From: Spongisporangium articulatum
Lineage (GTDB): Bacteria; Actinomycetota; Actinomycetes; Actinomycetales; Kineosporiaceae
Direction of reading: 5' to 3'
Assembly: GCF_044465595.1 (NCBI RefSeq)
Contig: NZ_JBITLV010000001.1
Coordinates: 930,001-994,000, forward strand
Length of the DNA: 64,000 nucleotides
Part shown: piece after piece, positions 15,597 to 25,382 of the stretch
How positions within the stretch are numbered: position 1 is the stretch's first letter
How the letters are laid out: each line of letters begins with the position of its first letter
Made by a program: the position numbers and the translations under genes
Notes under the pieces: generated by a model
Database searches by the model: none
Told to the model about the DNA's origin: nothing
Seen by the model: the letters and a program-made list of their open reading frames with translations, nothing else

Positions 15597-17231
15597 GTGA
15601 CGACCGACACGCCCGGAACGCCCGCTGATTCGCCGAACGCCCGGAACGAGCAGCCGGCCGACCCGTCCGACGTCGCACCCGACGTCGCCCCTGATGTTCA
15701 GGAGGTCGGTCGGCTGCTCGACCAGGTGGAGAGGCTGCGCGCCGACCTCTCCGGGTTCACCGTGGACGCCGTGGAGGGGCTCCTGGGGCCTCTCGCCGTC
15801 CGAGCCCTGAGCCGGGAGCAGGCCACGCCCGCGCTGGCCGTCACCGCGGCCTCCGACGACCCGGTGGCGACCCTGCTGCGGGTCTTCGTCCTGGGCGAGC
15901 AGGTGCCGCGCCGCCGGCTCGCGGCCGCGCTCCCGAAGGCGGGGCTGGACACCGTGCAGGAGCTCGGCTGGGTGCTCGCCGCCGGCGAGGGGGACGACGA
16001 CCCGGTGCGGGCCGTCGTCGACCTCCGTCCGTACGGCGCGGTGGACGGCGTCGACGGCAGCGGCGTCAACTGGTGGGTCCTGTCCGACCCGGGCGAGCTG
16101 GCCCTGGGCGGCACGCTGCCGGCCGACCACGTGCTGGGCGTCGGCGGAGCCTCGGTCACCCTCGCCGCGTGCACCGTGCGCTCGAAGGTCGGCCGTGTCC
16201 TCGACCTCGGCACCGGTTGCGGCGTGCAGTCGCTCCACGCGGCCCGGCACGCCCGCTCCATCGTGGCCACCGACATCTCCGTGCGCGCGCTCGACTTCGC
16301 CGCGCTCACCTGGCTGCTGAACGCCCCGACCCTCGGTGGCGCCGAGTTCGACCGGCGCAAGGGTGACCTGTTCGACCCGGTGCAGGGCGAGCGGTTCGAC
16401 CTCGTGGTCAGCAACCCGCCGTTCGTCATCACGCCGCGCGCCGCGGGCGTCGCCACCTACGAGTACCGCGACGCCGGGCTCGTCGGCGACGAGGTGGTGC
16501 GGCGGATCGTCACGCGGGTCGGCGAGGTGCTGGCCCCCGGCGGGGTCGCGCAGTTGCTCGGCAACTGGGAGCACCGCCGCGGTGAGGGGTGGCGCGACCG
16601 GGTCGAGAGTTGGCTCACCGAGGCCGGTCTCGACGGTTGGGTGGTCCAGCGCGAGGTGCAGGACCCGGCCGAGTACGCCGAGACGTGGATCCGCGACGCC
16701 GGCCAACACCGGGCCGACGGCGCCGGTGCGCTGTACGACGCGTGGCTGGCGGACTTCGCCTCCCGCGACGTCGAGGCCGTCGGGTTCGGGTTGATCACGT
16801 TGCGCCGCCCGCTCGAGGGCGAGCCTACGCTGCGCCGTCTCGAGGAGCGGCGGGATTCCCCGGCGTTGCCCAGCGGGGCCGAGGTGGTCGCCGCGCTGGC
16901 GGCGCACGACTGGTTGCACGGGCGGGACGACGAGAGCCTGCTGGGGGCGTCGCTGACGGTGGCGCCCGACGTCACCGAGGAGCGGCACTTCGTGCCCGGG
17001 GCGCAGGACCCGACCGCGATCCTGCTACGCCAGAACGGTGGCCCGCGCCGGCTCGTGCAGGCCTCGACGGCGCTGGCCGGGCTGGTCGGTGCGTGCGGCG
17101 GCGAGCTGAGCGTCGGTCAGATCGTCAACGCCCTGGGCGCCCTGCTGGAGCGCCCCGAGGGCGAGTTGCGCGAGGAGCTGCTGCCCGCCGTCCGCTCACT
17201 GATCCAGGACGGCCTGCTCCTCACGTCGTGA
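15597..17231 (+). CDS. Class I SAM-dependent methyltransferase (HemK/RsmC-like core)
   Basis: The 544-residue protein has an N-terminal helical domain (35-195). It then has a Rossmann methyltransferase core with motif I VLDLGTGCGVQSLHAA (about 201-216) and the catalytic NPPF in DLVVSNPPFVITP (about 265-277), a motif used for modifying amide or amino nitrogen. It is a conserved actinobacterial family of unknown substrate with a long C-terminal domain (380-544). TAGAAC ends 6 nt before GTG 15597, suggesting a leaderless or short-leader transcript, although hppA ends only 12 nt upstream. Its stop codon lies inside a dispersed palindromic element. Confidence 0.85.
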   Translation: MTTDTPGTPADSPNARNEQPADPSDVAPDVAPDVQEVGRLLDQVERLRADLSGFTVDAVEGLLGPLAVRALSREQATPALAVTAASDDPVATLLRVFVLGEQVPRRRLAAALPKAGLDTVQELGWVLAAGEGDDDPVRAVVDLRPYGAVDGVDGSGVNWWVLSDPGELALGGTLPADHVLGVGGASVTLAACTVRSKVGRVLDLGTGCGVQSLHAARHARSIVATDISVRALDFAALTWLLNAPTLGGAEFDRRKGDLFDPVQGERFDLVVSNPPFVITPRAAGVATYEYRDAGLVGDEVVRRIVTRVGEVLAPGGVAQLLGNWEHRRGEGWRDRVESWLTEAGLDGWVVQREVQDPAEYAETWIRDAGQHRADGAGALYDAWLADFASRDVEAVGFGLITLRRPLEGEPTLRRLEERRDSPALPSGAEVVAALAAHDWLHGRDDESLLGASLTVAPDVTEERHFVPGAQDPTAILLRQNGGPRRLVQASTALAGLVGACGGELSVGQIVNALGALLERPEGELREELLPAVRSLIQDGLLLTS

Positions 17232-17302
17232 TCATGCAGAAACGTTCACCCCGTGCGGCGTGACCTCACGCCCCGCGGGCGGTGCGTGAAACGTTCTGCA
17301 TG
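17228..17302. repeat. Dispersed palindromic element, copy 1 (convergent terminator)
   Basis: GTGATCATGCAGAAACGTTC (from 17228) is repeated in inverted, imperfect form as GTGAAACGTTCTGCATG (17286-17302). Between them is an inner hairpin, GGCGTGA (17257-17263) with TCACGCC (17266-17272). The methyltransferase stop TGA (17229-17231) is part of the left arm. It separates the convergent methyltransferase and cvnD genes and probably terminates both. The same core recurs at 30496 and 61890. Confidence 0.7.
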
Positions 17303-17343
17303 CCCGTCGGCGCTGACGCGCCTCCTCGCGAGCGAACGAAGGG

Positions 17344-17919
17344 TCAGACGTGGCTCCAGGTGGCCAACGCGTGCTCGACCACCGAGATCAGCGTCTGCTT
17401 GGCCGACTCCCGCTCGCGCGCGTCGCAGACCAGCACGGGCACCGACTCGTCGAGCTGCAGGGCCTCGCGGACGTCCTCCGGGCGGTGCCGCAGCAGCCCG
17501 TCGAAGGCGTTGATCGCCACGACGAACGGGAGGTTGCGGGCCTCGAAGAAGTCGATCGGGCCGAAGCAGTCCTCCAGACGCCGGGTGTCGACCAGGACCA
17601 CCGCGCCGATCGCGCCCCGGACCAGGTCGTCCCACATGAACCAGAACCGGTTCTGCCCGGGCGAGCCGAACAGGTAGAGCACCAACTCCTCGTCGATGCT
17701 GATCCGGCCGAAGTCCATGGCCACCGTCGTCGTGGTCTTGTTCGGGGTCGCGGACAGGTCGTCGACGCCGGCGCTGGCCTGAGTCATCACCGCCTCGGTG
17801 CGCAGCGGCATGATCTCCGACACGGCGCCCACGAAGGTCGTCTTGCCGGCTCCGAACCCACCCGAGACGACGATCTTGGTCGAGCGGGTGGGTCGGGTTT
17901 CAGAGGCGCTGGAGGCCAC
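17344..17919 (-). CDS. cvnD: Conservon GTPase CvnD
   Basis: This is a Ras-like small GTPase of the Cvn/MglA-like actinobacterial group. The P-loop is GGFGAGKTTFVGAV (20-33), the switch region is VAMDFGRI, the DxxG equivalent is YLFGSPGQNRFWFMW, and the specificity region VVAINAFDG replaces the canonical NKxD. In conservons CvnA-D form a membrane-associated complex likened to a G-protein-coupled sensor. It overlaps the end of cvnC by 20 nt, the standard arrangement. It is the last gene of the operon. Confidence 0.93.
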   Translation of the reverse strand: MASSASETRPTRSTKIVVSGGFGAGKTTFVGAVSEIMPLRTEAVMTQASAGVDDLSATPNKTTTTVAMDFGRISIDEELVLYLFGSPGQNRFWFMWDDLVRGAIGAVVLVDTRRLEDCFGPIDFFEARNLPFVVAINAFDGLLRHRPEDVREALQLDESVPVLVCDARERESAKQTLISVVEHALATWSHV

Positions 17920-18280
17920 TGAGCACCCTCCTCAGGAAGGCCGGGTCGCGTTCGTCCCCGGAACCGTTGGCAGTAGCTAGAACCTCGACCAGGCCCAGTT
18001 CCACCATGTCAGCGATGATCACCCGGGCCACCCCGAGCGGGGTATGCAGCCGGGCGGCGATCTCCGCGACCGAGACCGTGCCCTCGCACAGTTCGATCAC
18101 GGTCTCGTGCTCCAGCGGCAGCATCTCGGCGCGGCCGGCGTCCCGCCCGCCGGCGGTGGCCACCACCAGGGCTTCCAGGTCGAAGTCGTGCGAGGGCCTG
18201 GTCCGCCCGCCGGTGCGCGCGTAGGGGCGCACCATCGAGGGCGCCGGTTCGCCGACATCCTGCGGCCCGAAATCATCCAT
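17900..18280 (-). CDS. cvnC: Conservon protein CvnC (DUF742)
   Basis: The protein contains MVRPYARTGGRTRPSHDFDLEALV, the hallmark N-terminal motif of DUF742. A winged-helix-like segment follows (ELCEGTVSVAEIAARLHTPLGVARVIIADMVELGLV). DUF742 proteins may link the GTPase to the kinase or bind nucleic acid; the role is not settled. ATG 18280 gives the usual short leader before VRPYA. A GTG at 18307 overlapping cvnB is an alternative. Confidence 0.9.
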   Translation of the reverse strand: MDDFGPQDVGEPAPSMVRPYARTGGRTRPSHDFDLEALVVATAGGRDAGRAEMLPLEHETVIELCEGTVSVAEIAARLHTPLGVARVIIADMVELGLVEVLATANGSGDERDPAFLRRVLSGLQRL

Positions 18281-18293
18281 GGCGAAGGTCACG

Positions 18294-18722
18294 CTACGAG
18301 ACGCCACCGTTGCGCGGCAGGGTGCCCGCGGCGTTGCGCAGCTCCGGCGACAGGTGCTGGCCGACCCGGTCGACCAGCAACGTCATCTCGTAGCCGACCA
18401 GACCGATGTCGGAGGTCGGGGCGGCCAGGACGGCGAGCCACGAACCGTCCGAGATGGCCATGAGCAGCAGGAAGCCGCCCTGCATCTCGACGACCGTCTG
18501 GATCACGGCGCCGGCCGAGAAGCACATGGCGGCCCCGTTGGTGAGGCTGCCCAGGCCGGAGGCGACTGCGGAGAGCTGGTCGGCGCGGTCGCGTGGCAGC
18601 CCCGCGGAGCTGGCCATCAACAGACCGTCCGCCGAGACCACGGCGGCGTGCGCGACGCCGGGCACGCGCTGGGCGAACCCGTCGACGAGCCAGGCGACGT
18701 CTGTTCCCGTTCCGGTGCTCAA
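18294..18722 (-). CDS. cvnB: Conservon protein CvnB (roadblock/LC7)
   Basis: This 142-residue roadblock/LC7 domain protein contains DVAWLVDGFAQRVPGVAHAA, VVSADGLLMASSAGLPRD and a GFLLLMAISDGSWLAVLAA strand. Roadblock proteins regulate partner small GTPases, here CvnD, possibly as activator or scaffold. Its ATG overlaps the cvnA stop by 4 nt, indicating coupled translation. Confidence 0.94.
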   Translation of the reverse strand: MSTGTGTDVAWLVDGFAQRVPGVAHAAVVSADGLLMASSAGLPRDRADQLSAVASGLGSLTNGAAMCFSAGAVIQTVVEMQGGFLLLMAISDGSWLAVLAAPTSDIGLVGYEMTLLVDRVGQHLSPELRNAAGTLPRNGGVS

Positions 18723-21700
18723 TGCGCCCCTCCCTGGTCGTGCGAGCGGTCCTGCGTGTCGCCACCCGATTCCCCGGATGTCGTGAAGAGGCTGGCGCCT
18801 ACGGGGTCGTACGTCGGCTCCGTGCCCGGGTTGTTACGGGCCCGTCGTGCGTTGGCCAGGCCGCGTTGATAGCTGCCCAACCGACCACGGACGATATCCG
18901 CTTCCGGGCTCGCGTGGGGGTGCGGGGGCGGAGGCGGTGGCACGACGGCCCCCGGAGCGGGCGCCGAACCGGGCATGGGCCGCTGCGGGAGCGCGGCCGT
19001 CGGGGGCCCCGCCGGCGTCGGCTGCTGGCCGAGCAGGGTGTTCGCCGAGGGCAGCAGGTTGGCGCCCGGACGGCGCCGCGGCAGGCCCGTCTCGGTGGTC
19101 CCCTCGGCCCGCGGCGCCGCTGCGGCCTGCGCGCTCGTGGCCAGCCAGCGCTGGTCGCCGAGCGACTCCCAGCGGGACGACGGGCGGCGCGGTGCCTGGT
19201 CGCGCAGGTCGATGACCCCGCCCCCACCCAGCGCCAGCTGCTCCTGGTCGATCGTGATGCCGCCGGTCGGCTCCGCCGTGAACCAGACCGAGATCTGGTC
19301 GAAGATCGGCGTCGCGTCGTTCTCGGCACCGGCGGCCGGCGGCTCCCCGATCAGGTCGCCGGGGGGCGTCGAGTATCCGGACCCGGTGGCGGCCGCGCGG
19401 GCGGCGAGCTCGGTCGGCAGCTGCTCGTCCCAGGCCGCGGGGGCGGCCCCCGTGCTGGACGACGTGGGCAGCGTCGGGTTCGGCTCGCTGCGGAACGCCC
19501 CGGTCGGCGCGGTCAGCGGGTCCGGCGCGGCCGGGGGCGGCGTCGGCGGGAGGGCCGGTGGTAGCGGGGCGGGCGGCGGGACGGCGGGCGCCTGGGCGGC
19601 CGTCCGGGCGGCGGTCTGCGCCGAGATCTGGGCCGAGATCTCGGCGGCCGCGGGCGGGACGGCGTCCCGCGACGGGGCGCGCAGCACCGGGATGCCGGTG
19701 GGCGAGGTCTCCGCGGGCGGGACGTCGCGACGCTGGATCGTGCCCGTCGGGGGCGCCACGGCCGGCTGCACGGGCCGGACGGCCGCCTCCTGACCGAAGG
19801 GCTCCGGCTCGCTCGGGGCCGGGGTCGCGGGGACCGCGGGCGTGAACAGTGCGGGGGCGTCGTCGGTGACGGCGTTGACCGGCCGGCCGTCGGGGGCCAT
19901 CGATCCGCCGCGGGTGCGCCGTGGCAGCAGCGGAGCGCTCTCCTCGGCGACGGACCGGACACCCGCGGCGGCGGCCGCGGCGGCGGCGCCGGTCTGCACG
20001 GGGGCCGGCTGGTTCGAGGCGCGGGCCACGGCGGCGCGGGCCTGGACCGCGGCGGGCGCCTGCGGCGCGGGTCGCGCGGCGGCCGGGGTCTCACGCCCGG
20101 CCGGGCGCAGCTGGAGGTTCGGCTGGACCTGCGGGCCCTCGCCGGTGTTGCCGGGAGCGCCGATGACCAGGTTGGGCGGCACCCGGACCAGGGCGACGGT
20201 CCCGGTGGCGTCGGGCCGGGCCTGCAGCAGCACCCCGAAGCCGCCGCGGCGGGCGAGCCGGGCGACCACGAACAGACCCATCCGGGACGGCACCTGGGTG
20301 TCGATCGACTCGGGCTGGGTCAGCCGCGCGTTCAACCGGTCGATCTCGCCGGGGGAGATGCCCACGCCGGAGTCCACGACCTCGATCTGCAGGCCGCCGT
20401 CGGCGGTGAAGGCCGCGGACAGACCGATCGGAGTGTTCGGCGGCGAGTACATCGCCGCGTTGTCGAGCAGCTCGGCGAGCAGGTGGACGAGCTCGCCGGT
20501 GACCGTCCCGGCCACGGACGCGCCGCTGACCGGCTGCAGGCGGACCCGCTCGTACTGCTCCATCTCCGACGTCGCGGCGCGGAACAGCTCGGCGATCTTG
20601 ACCGGTGCGGTGGCCCGGGTACGCACGGCCGAGCCGGCCAGCACCAGCAGGTTGTCGTTGTACCGGCGCATCCGCGCGGCCAGGTGGTCGAGCCGGAACA
20701 GGTTGCGCAGCTGGTCCGGGTCCTGCTCCTGGGACTCCAGCTCGTCGATGATGGCCAGCTGCTTCTCGACCATCGACTGCGAGCGGCGGGACATGCTGAC
20801 GAACGCCTCGTCCAGAGCCTGCCGCAGCCGCACCTGGGCGGTGGCCAGACGGACCGCCTCGGCGCCCAGGTCGTCGACCGCGCGGGCGACCTCGAAGGTC
20901 TCGGGGCCGGCGGCGGAGTCGGCGGGCAGGACGGGCGGCAGCGAGACGTCGGCGGCGACGCCGTCCTGCTCGATCCGGGCCACGGCGGCGGGGAGCTGCA
21001 CGCTGGCGATCTCGACCGCCCCGGCCCGCAGCCGCCGCAGCGGCGTGGTGACCGAGCGGGCGATCGCGGCCAGCAGCGAGGTCACGACGATGAGCACCAG
21101 GAGTGCGGCCCCGGCCACGGCACCGGCGCGCAGCAGCGTGCCCCGCTCGCTCTGCCGGGAGTCGCTGCCGACCTGGGTGGCGACCTGCTGGGTCAGGGCC
21201 GAGAGCGTGGCGACCCGCTGGGCGGAGAACGAGTCCCACTCGCGGGCCTGCGCGTTGTTCTGTGCCGGGGTGGTGCTGGCCCGGTCCTCCTCGGTGGCCG
21301 AGGCGCGCCACTTGCCGAGCCGCTCGTCCTGCGCGTTCAGGCTGGTGACGGCGGCGTTCGCCGGGTCACCGAGCACACTGCCCGCGGTGCTGATGGCCAG
21401 GTCCTGGACGGCGGCGAGCTGGGCCAGCCCGGTGGCCTGCTTCGGGCCGGCCGTGCTGGGCTGCAGCAGGATGTTGCGGATGGCGCGGCGCTCGTCGTCC
21501 GCGCTGATCACCGCGGAGTTGAGCTGGCTGAGCACGCCCGCACCCGAGGTGGCGTCGCGGTCGGGGCTGATCGAGGCCAGCTCGTTGCTCAGCCGGGTGA
21601 CCAGCTTCTGCACCGGCGTGTTGACGTTGTCGATCGGGTCTTCGAGCTGGGGGCTGCCCACCTGCAGGGCCCCGCTGGAGGACAGCGAGTCGAACAGGGT

Positions 21701-22162
21701 GCGCGCGTTGGTGACGCCGCCCAGCGCGCTCTCGGCCGACTCCACCTCGGGGGCCAGGTCGGCGTCGGCGGACTGCACGGCGCCGAGCCGGTCGCGCAGG
21801 GCGCTCAGCTCCTTGTCGGTCTCGGCCCGCGCGGTCGCCAGGTCCTGTTCGCTGAGGCCGGCGCCGTTCATCTCGGCGTTGAACGCGGTGGTGAACGCCG
21901 CGGCCGGTTCCAGCGCGTCGGAGAAGACGCGGGCCTCACGGGCCCGGGTGTAGTCCATGCCCATCGACACGACCAGCAGGGCGCCACCGGCCAGCAGGGC
22001 GAGCAGCGGGATCATCGCCAGCAGCAAGAGCTTGCTGCGGATCGACCACTGTGCGAGACCGCCCCCGCGCGGTTCGGGGTCGACGATGTCGAGGTCGCCC
22101 GTGTCGGCCGAACCGTGTCGGGGCACGTACTCCTCCTCGCGTCGCCGGAAAGGACCGCTCAT
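18719..22162 (-). CDS. cvnA: Conservon sensor kinase CvnA (NIT domain)
   Basis: The 1147-residue protein has a membrane helix at 44-68, an extracellular nitrate/nitrite-sensing-type (NIT) helical domain (about 85-335), a second membrane helix near 345-370, and a HAMP linker. The kinase region includes FRLDHLAARMRR (candidate phospho-acceptor His), N-box HLLAELLDNAAMYSPP and G-boxes VDSGVGISPGEI and RMGLFVVARLARRGG. The C-terminal ~450 residues are a Pro/Ala-rich, probably disordered tail, longer than typical. The conservon output is expected through CvnB-D rather than a response regulator. It is the first gene of a four-gene minus-strand operon. Confidence 0.93.
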   Translation of the reverse strand: MSGPFRRREEEYVPRHGSADTGDLDIVDPEPRGGGLAQWSIRSKLLLLAMIPLLALLAGGALLVVSMGMDYTRAREARVFSDALEPAAAFTTAFNAEMNGAGLSEQDLATARAETDKELSALRDRLGAVQSADADLAPEVESAESALGGVTNARTLFDSLSSSGALQVGSPQLEDPIDNVNTPVQKLVTRLSNELASISPDRDATSGAGVLSQLNSAVISADDERRAIRNILLQPSTAGPKQATGLAQLAAVQDLAISTAGSVLGDPANAAVTSLNAQDERLGKWRASATEEDRASTTPAQNNAQAREWDSFSAQRVATLSALTQQVATQVGSDSRQSERGTLLRAGAVAGAALLVLIVVTSLLAAIARSVTTPLRRLRAGAVEIASVQLPAAVARIEQDGVAADVSLPPVLPADSAAGPETFEVARAVDDLGAEAVRLATAQVRLRQALDEAFVSMSRRSQSMVEKQLAIIDELESQEQDPDQLRNLFRLDHLAARMRRYNDNLLVLAGSAVRTRATAPVKIAELFRAATSEMEQYERVRLQPVSGASVAGTVTGELVHLLAELLDNAAMYSPPNTPIGLSAAFTADGGLQIEVVDSGVGISPGEIDRLNARLTQPESIDTQVPSRMGLFVVARLARRGGFGVLLQARPDATGTVALVRVPPNLVIGAPGNTGEGPQVQPNLQLRPAGRETPAAARPAPQAPAAVQARAAVARASNQPAPVQTGAAAAAAAAGVRSVAEESAPLLPRRTRGGSMAPDGRPVNAVTDDAPALFTPAVPATPAPSEPEPFGQEAAVRPVQPAVAPPTGTIQRRDVPPAETSPTGIPVLRAPSRDAVPPAAAEISAQISAQTAARTAAQAPAVPPPAPLPPALPPTPPPAAPDPLTAPTGAFRSEPNPTLPTSSSTGAAPAAWDEQLPTELAARAAATGSGYSTPPGDLIGEPPAAGAENDATPIFDQISVWFTAEPTGGITIDQEQLALGGGGVIDLRDQAPRRPSSRWESLGDQRWLATSAQAAAAPRAEGTTETGLPRRRPGANLLPSANTLLGQQPTPAGPPTAALPQRPMPGSAPAPGAVVPPPPPPHPHASPEADIVRGRLGSYQRGLANARRARNNPGTEPTYDPVGASLFTTSGESGGDTQDRSHDQGGAH

Positions 22163-22567
22163 CTACCCGCCGCCCTCACCGTTCCCGATCCCCTTCGGAC
22201 CCGTCGTCCGGCGCAGACCGCCTGGTTGTCTACGCTGGTGAGCCTGAATCGTCGCAGACCGGCGCGCACCGCGGCTATGCCACGGTGAGCGCTCTGCACG
22301 AAACCGGATCGTCGGTCAGCCTCCACGTCGAGTGCCGCGAACTACGCACTTGGTACTGATGGCATGGATCGGCCACGAGAATATGGTGAATTGCGGCCTG
22401 TGGGTAATCCCTCGGACCGAGTCGTACCCGGTTGGCGTGGGGTTGGGCACATCCCGACCGTTCGTTCCGGGTTTTCACCCGGGGGGTGGCGCATCGTCAC
22501 TTTGCGTGTCACTCTCACCCCCGGCCCGACATAAGAAGCACACCGAAGAAATGTGAAAGGTGAGGTA
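22163..22567. other. Divergent control region of cvnA and topA
   Basis: The 405-bp gap has no convincing small gene. The part from about 22330 to 22420 is less GC-rich and probably carries promoters. The topA ribosome site AAAGGTGAGG (22556-22565) is at the right end. On the minus strand TAGACA near 22227 is a possible -10 for cvnA. I see no riboswitch-like fold. Confidence 0.4.
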
Positions 22568-25330
22568 GTGGCCACCACCAAGGCCGCCACGGGACGAAGG
22601 CTCGTCATCGTGGAGTCACCCCGCAAGGCACGCAGCATCGCCGAATATCTCGGGCCGGACTTCGACGTCGAGGCCAGCGTCGGCCACATCCGCGACCTCC
22701 CGCAGCCCTCCGAACTGCCGCCCGACATGAAGAAGGGTCCGTTCGGCAAGTTCGCCGTCGACGTCGAGAACGGGTTCGAGGCGTACTACGTCGTCGACGC
22801 CGACAAGAAGAAGAAGGTCAACGAACTCAAGCGCGCCCTGAAGGACGCGGACGAGCTCTACCTGGCCACTGACGAGGACCGCGAGGGGGAGGCCATCGCC
22901 TGGCACCTGCTGCAGGTGCTGGAGCCGAAGATCCCGGTGCGGCGCATGGTCTTCCACGAGATCACCCGCGAGGCGATCCGCCGCGCCCTGGACGAGACCC
23001 GCGACCTCGACGTCCGCCTGGTCGACGCCCAGGAGACCCGCCGCATCCTGGACCGGCTGTACGGCTACGAGGTCTCCCCGGTGCTGTGGCGCAAGGTCCG
23101 CGCCGGCCTGTCCGCCGGACGGGTGCAGTCCGTGGCGACCCGCCTGGTGGTCGAGCGCGAGCGGGAGCGGATGGCGTTCCGCTCGGCGTCCTACTGGGAC
23201 GTCCTGGGGACCTTCGAGCCGGACGCCGGGCAGCAGGCCTTCGAGGCGCGCCTGGTCGCGCTTGACGGGACCCGGGTGGCCACGGGCCGCGACTTCAGCG
23301 ACGCCGGCGAGCTCACGTCGTCCGACGTCGTCCACCTGACCGAGGAGTCGGTGAACGCCCTGGTCAGCGCCCTGGAGGGCGCGTCGGCCGCGGTCACCAG
23401 CGTGGAGAGCAAGCCGTACCGGCGGCGCCCGGCGGCGCCGTTCACCACCTCGACCCTGCAGCAGGAGGCCGGCCGCAAGTTGCGGTTCAGCGCCCAGCAG
23501 ACGATGCGCACCGCGCAGTCGCTGTACGAGGACGGCTTCATCACCTACATGCGTACGGACTCGACGACGCTGTCGGAGCAGGCGCTGAACGCCGCCCGCA
23601 GCCAGGCGGCCGACCTGTACGGCCCTGAGTTCGTGCCCGATGCCCCGCGGATCTACGCGAACAAGAGCAAGAACGCGCAGGAGGCGCACGAGGCGATCCG
23701 CCCCGCCGGTGACGTGTTCCGCACCCCGGCGCAGGTCAGTGGCCAGCTGCGCGGTGACGAGCTGCGGCTGTACGACCTGATCTGGAAGCGCACGGTCGCC
23801 TCCCAGATGGCCGACGCGCTCGGCTCGACCGCCACGATCCGGGTCGCCGCCACCGCCTCGGACTCCCGGGTGGCCACGTTCAGCGCGTCCGGCACCGTGA
23901 TCACGTTCCGCGGGTTCCTGGCCGCCTACGAGGAGGGCCGGGACGAGGAGCGCAACAGCAGCCGGGACGACGCCGAGCGCCGGTTGCCCGAGCTCGCCGT
24001 GGGCGACGCGCTCGACGTGCGCGAGTTGGTCGCCGACGGTCACCAGACCTCGCCGCCGCCGCGCTACACGGAGGCCAGCCTGGTCAAGGCGCTGGAGGAG
24101 CGCGGCATCGGCCGCCCGTCCACCTACGCCGCGACGATCAAGGTGATCACCGACCGCGGCTACGTGCACCACAAGGGTTCGGCGCTGGTGCCGTCCTGGC
24201 TGGCGTTCGCCGTGACCCGGCTGCTGGAGGAGCATTTCGGCCAGCTGGTCGATTACGACTTCACCGCCGCGATGGAGGCCGACCTCGACCGGATCGCCTC
24301 GGGCGAGGAGGAGCGGGCCGCCTGGCTGGCCAAGTTCTACTTCGGCGAGGGCGAGAACGCGGCGGTCAACGGTGCGCACTCCGTCGTCCGGGAGGGCCTC
24401 AAGCCCCTGATCGACGACCTGGGCGACATCGACGCCCGGGACATCAACACCGTGCCGCTCGGTGACGGGATCGTGCTGCGGGTCGGTCGCTACGGGCCCT
24501 ACCTCGAGGCGCCCGCGCTCGAGGCGGGCGGAGACCCGCGCCGGGCCAGTGTCCCGGACGACGTGGCCCCCGACGAGCTCACGGTCGACAAGGCCAAGGA
24601 GCTGCTGGAGAACCAGGCGGACGGCGACCGCGTGTTGGGCACGGACCCGGACTCCGGTCGCGAGATCGTCGCCCGCAGTGGACGTTTCGGCCCGTACGTG
24701 ACCGAGGTGCTGCCCGAGGACGCGCCCAAGTCGGCCAAGCCGCGTACCGGCTCGCTGTTCAAGGACATGTCGCTGGAGTCGATCGGCCTGGACGACGCGC
24801 TGCGGCTGCTGTCGCTGCCGCGGCTGGTCGGGGTGGACCCCGAGGGCGGCGAGGAGATCACCGCGCAGAACGGCCGGTACGGGCCGTATCTCAAGAAGGG
24901 TACGGACTCGCGCTCGCTGCAGACCGAGGCCCAGATCTTCGACATCACGCTGCCCGAGGCGCTGGCCATCTACGCGCAGCCCAAGCAGCGCGGCCGCCGG
25001 GCCGCGGCGCCGCCGCTGCGTGAGCTGGGGGCCGACCCCGCGACCAACGCCCCGATCGTGATCAAGGACGGCCGGTTCGGCGCCTACGTCACCGACGGCG
25101 AGACGAACGCGACCCTGCGCAAGGGGGACGACGTCGCGACCGTGACGCTGGAGCGCGCGGCCGAGCTGCTGGCCGAGAAGCGGGCCGCCGGCCCGCGCAA
25201 GACCGCGAAGAAGGCGGCCAAGAAGGCGCCGGCCAAGAAGACCGCGGCGAAGAAGACGGCGGCGAAGAAGACGGCGGCCAAGAAGACCGCGGCCAAGAAG
25301 ACGCCCGCCAAGAAGGCCCCGACGACATGA
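22568..25330 (+). CDS. topA: DNA topoisomerase I
   Basis: This is a type IA topoisomerase that relaxes negative supercoils. It has a TOPRIM domain with ESPRKARSIAEYLG at the start and ATDEDREGEAIAWHL near 100-114. The active-site Tyr is in FITYMRTDSTTL (near 327). There is no cysteine zinc-finger region; instead there are several C-terminal GRYGPYL/GRFGPYV repeats as in other actinobacterial TopA. The last ~45 residues are a lysine-rich KKTAAKKTAAKKTA tail made by a 15-bp DNA repeat, known in mycobacteria and streptomycetes to aid processivity. GTG 22568 is preceded by AAAGGTGAGG; the native protein is 920 residues. Confidence 0.98.
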   Translation: MATTKAATGRRLVIVESPRKARSIAEYLGPDFDVEASVGHIRDLPQPSELPPDMKKGPFGKFAVDVENGFEAYYVVDADKKKKVNELKRALKDADELYLATDEDREGEAIAWHLLQVLEPKIPVRRMVFHEITREAIRRALDETRDLDVRLVDAQETRRILDRLYGYEVSPVLWRKVRAGLSAGRVQSVATRLVVERERERMAFRSASYWDVLGTFEPDAGQQAFEARLVALDGTRVATGRDFSDAGELTSSDVVHLTEESVNALVSALEGASAAVTSVESKPYRRRPAAPFTTSTLQQEAGRKLRFSAQQTMRTAQSLYEDGFITYMRTDSTTLSEQALNAARSQAADLYGPEFVPDAPRIYANKSKNAQEAHEAIRPAGDVFRTPAQVSGQLRGDELRLYDLIWKRTVASQMADALGSTATIRVAATASDSRVATFSASGTVITFRGFLAAYEEGRDEERNSSRDDAERRLPELAVGDALDVRELVADGHQTSPPPRYTEASLVKALEERGIGRPSTYAATIKVITDRGYVHHKGSALVPSWLAFAVTRLLEEHFGQLVDYDFTAAMEADLDRIASGEEERAAWLAKFYFGEGENAAVNGAHSVVREGLKPLIDDLGDIDARDINTVPLGDGIVLRVGRYGPYLEAPALEAGGDPRRASVPDDVAPDELTVDKAKELLENQADGDRVLGTDPDSGREIVARSGRFGPYVTEVLPEDAPKSAKPRTGSLFKDMSLESIGLDDALRLLSLPRLVGVDPEGGEEITAQNGRYGPYLKKGTDSRSLQTEAQIFDITLPEALAIYAQPKQRGRRAAAPPLRELGADPATNAPIVIKDGRFGAYVTDGETNATLRKGDDVATVTLERAAELLAEKRAAGPRKTAKKAAKKAPAKKTAAKKTAAKKTAAKKTAAKKTPAKKAPTT

Positions 25331-25382
25331 CCGGCGCGACATAACCCTCGCCCGGGGCTGACGCGCTGTCACCGAGCCCGGA

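Noticed and set aside
13329..16988. Long minus-strand open frame opposite hppA and the methyltransferase
   Set aside because: Arg/Gly/Asp-rich antisense product without domains; both plus-strand genes carry family signatures.
25197..25325. Tandem AAGAAGACGGCGGCC-type DNA repeat at the end of topA
   Set aside because: It is the known lysine-rich C-terminal tail of actinobacterial topoisomerase I, not a separate repeat system.
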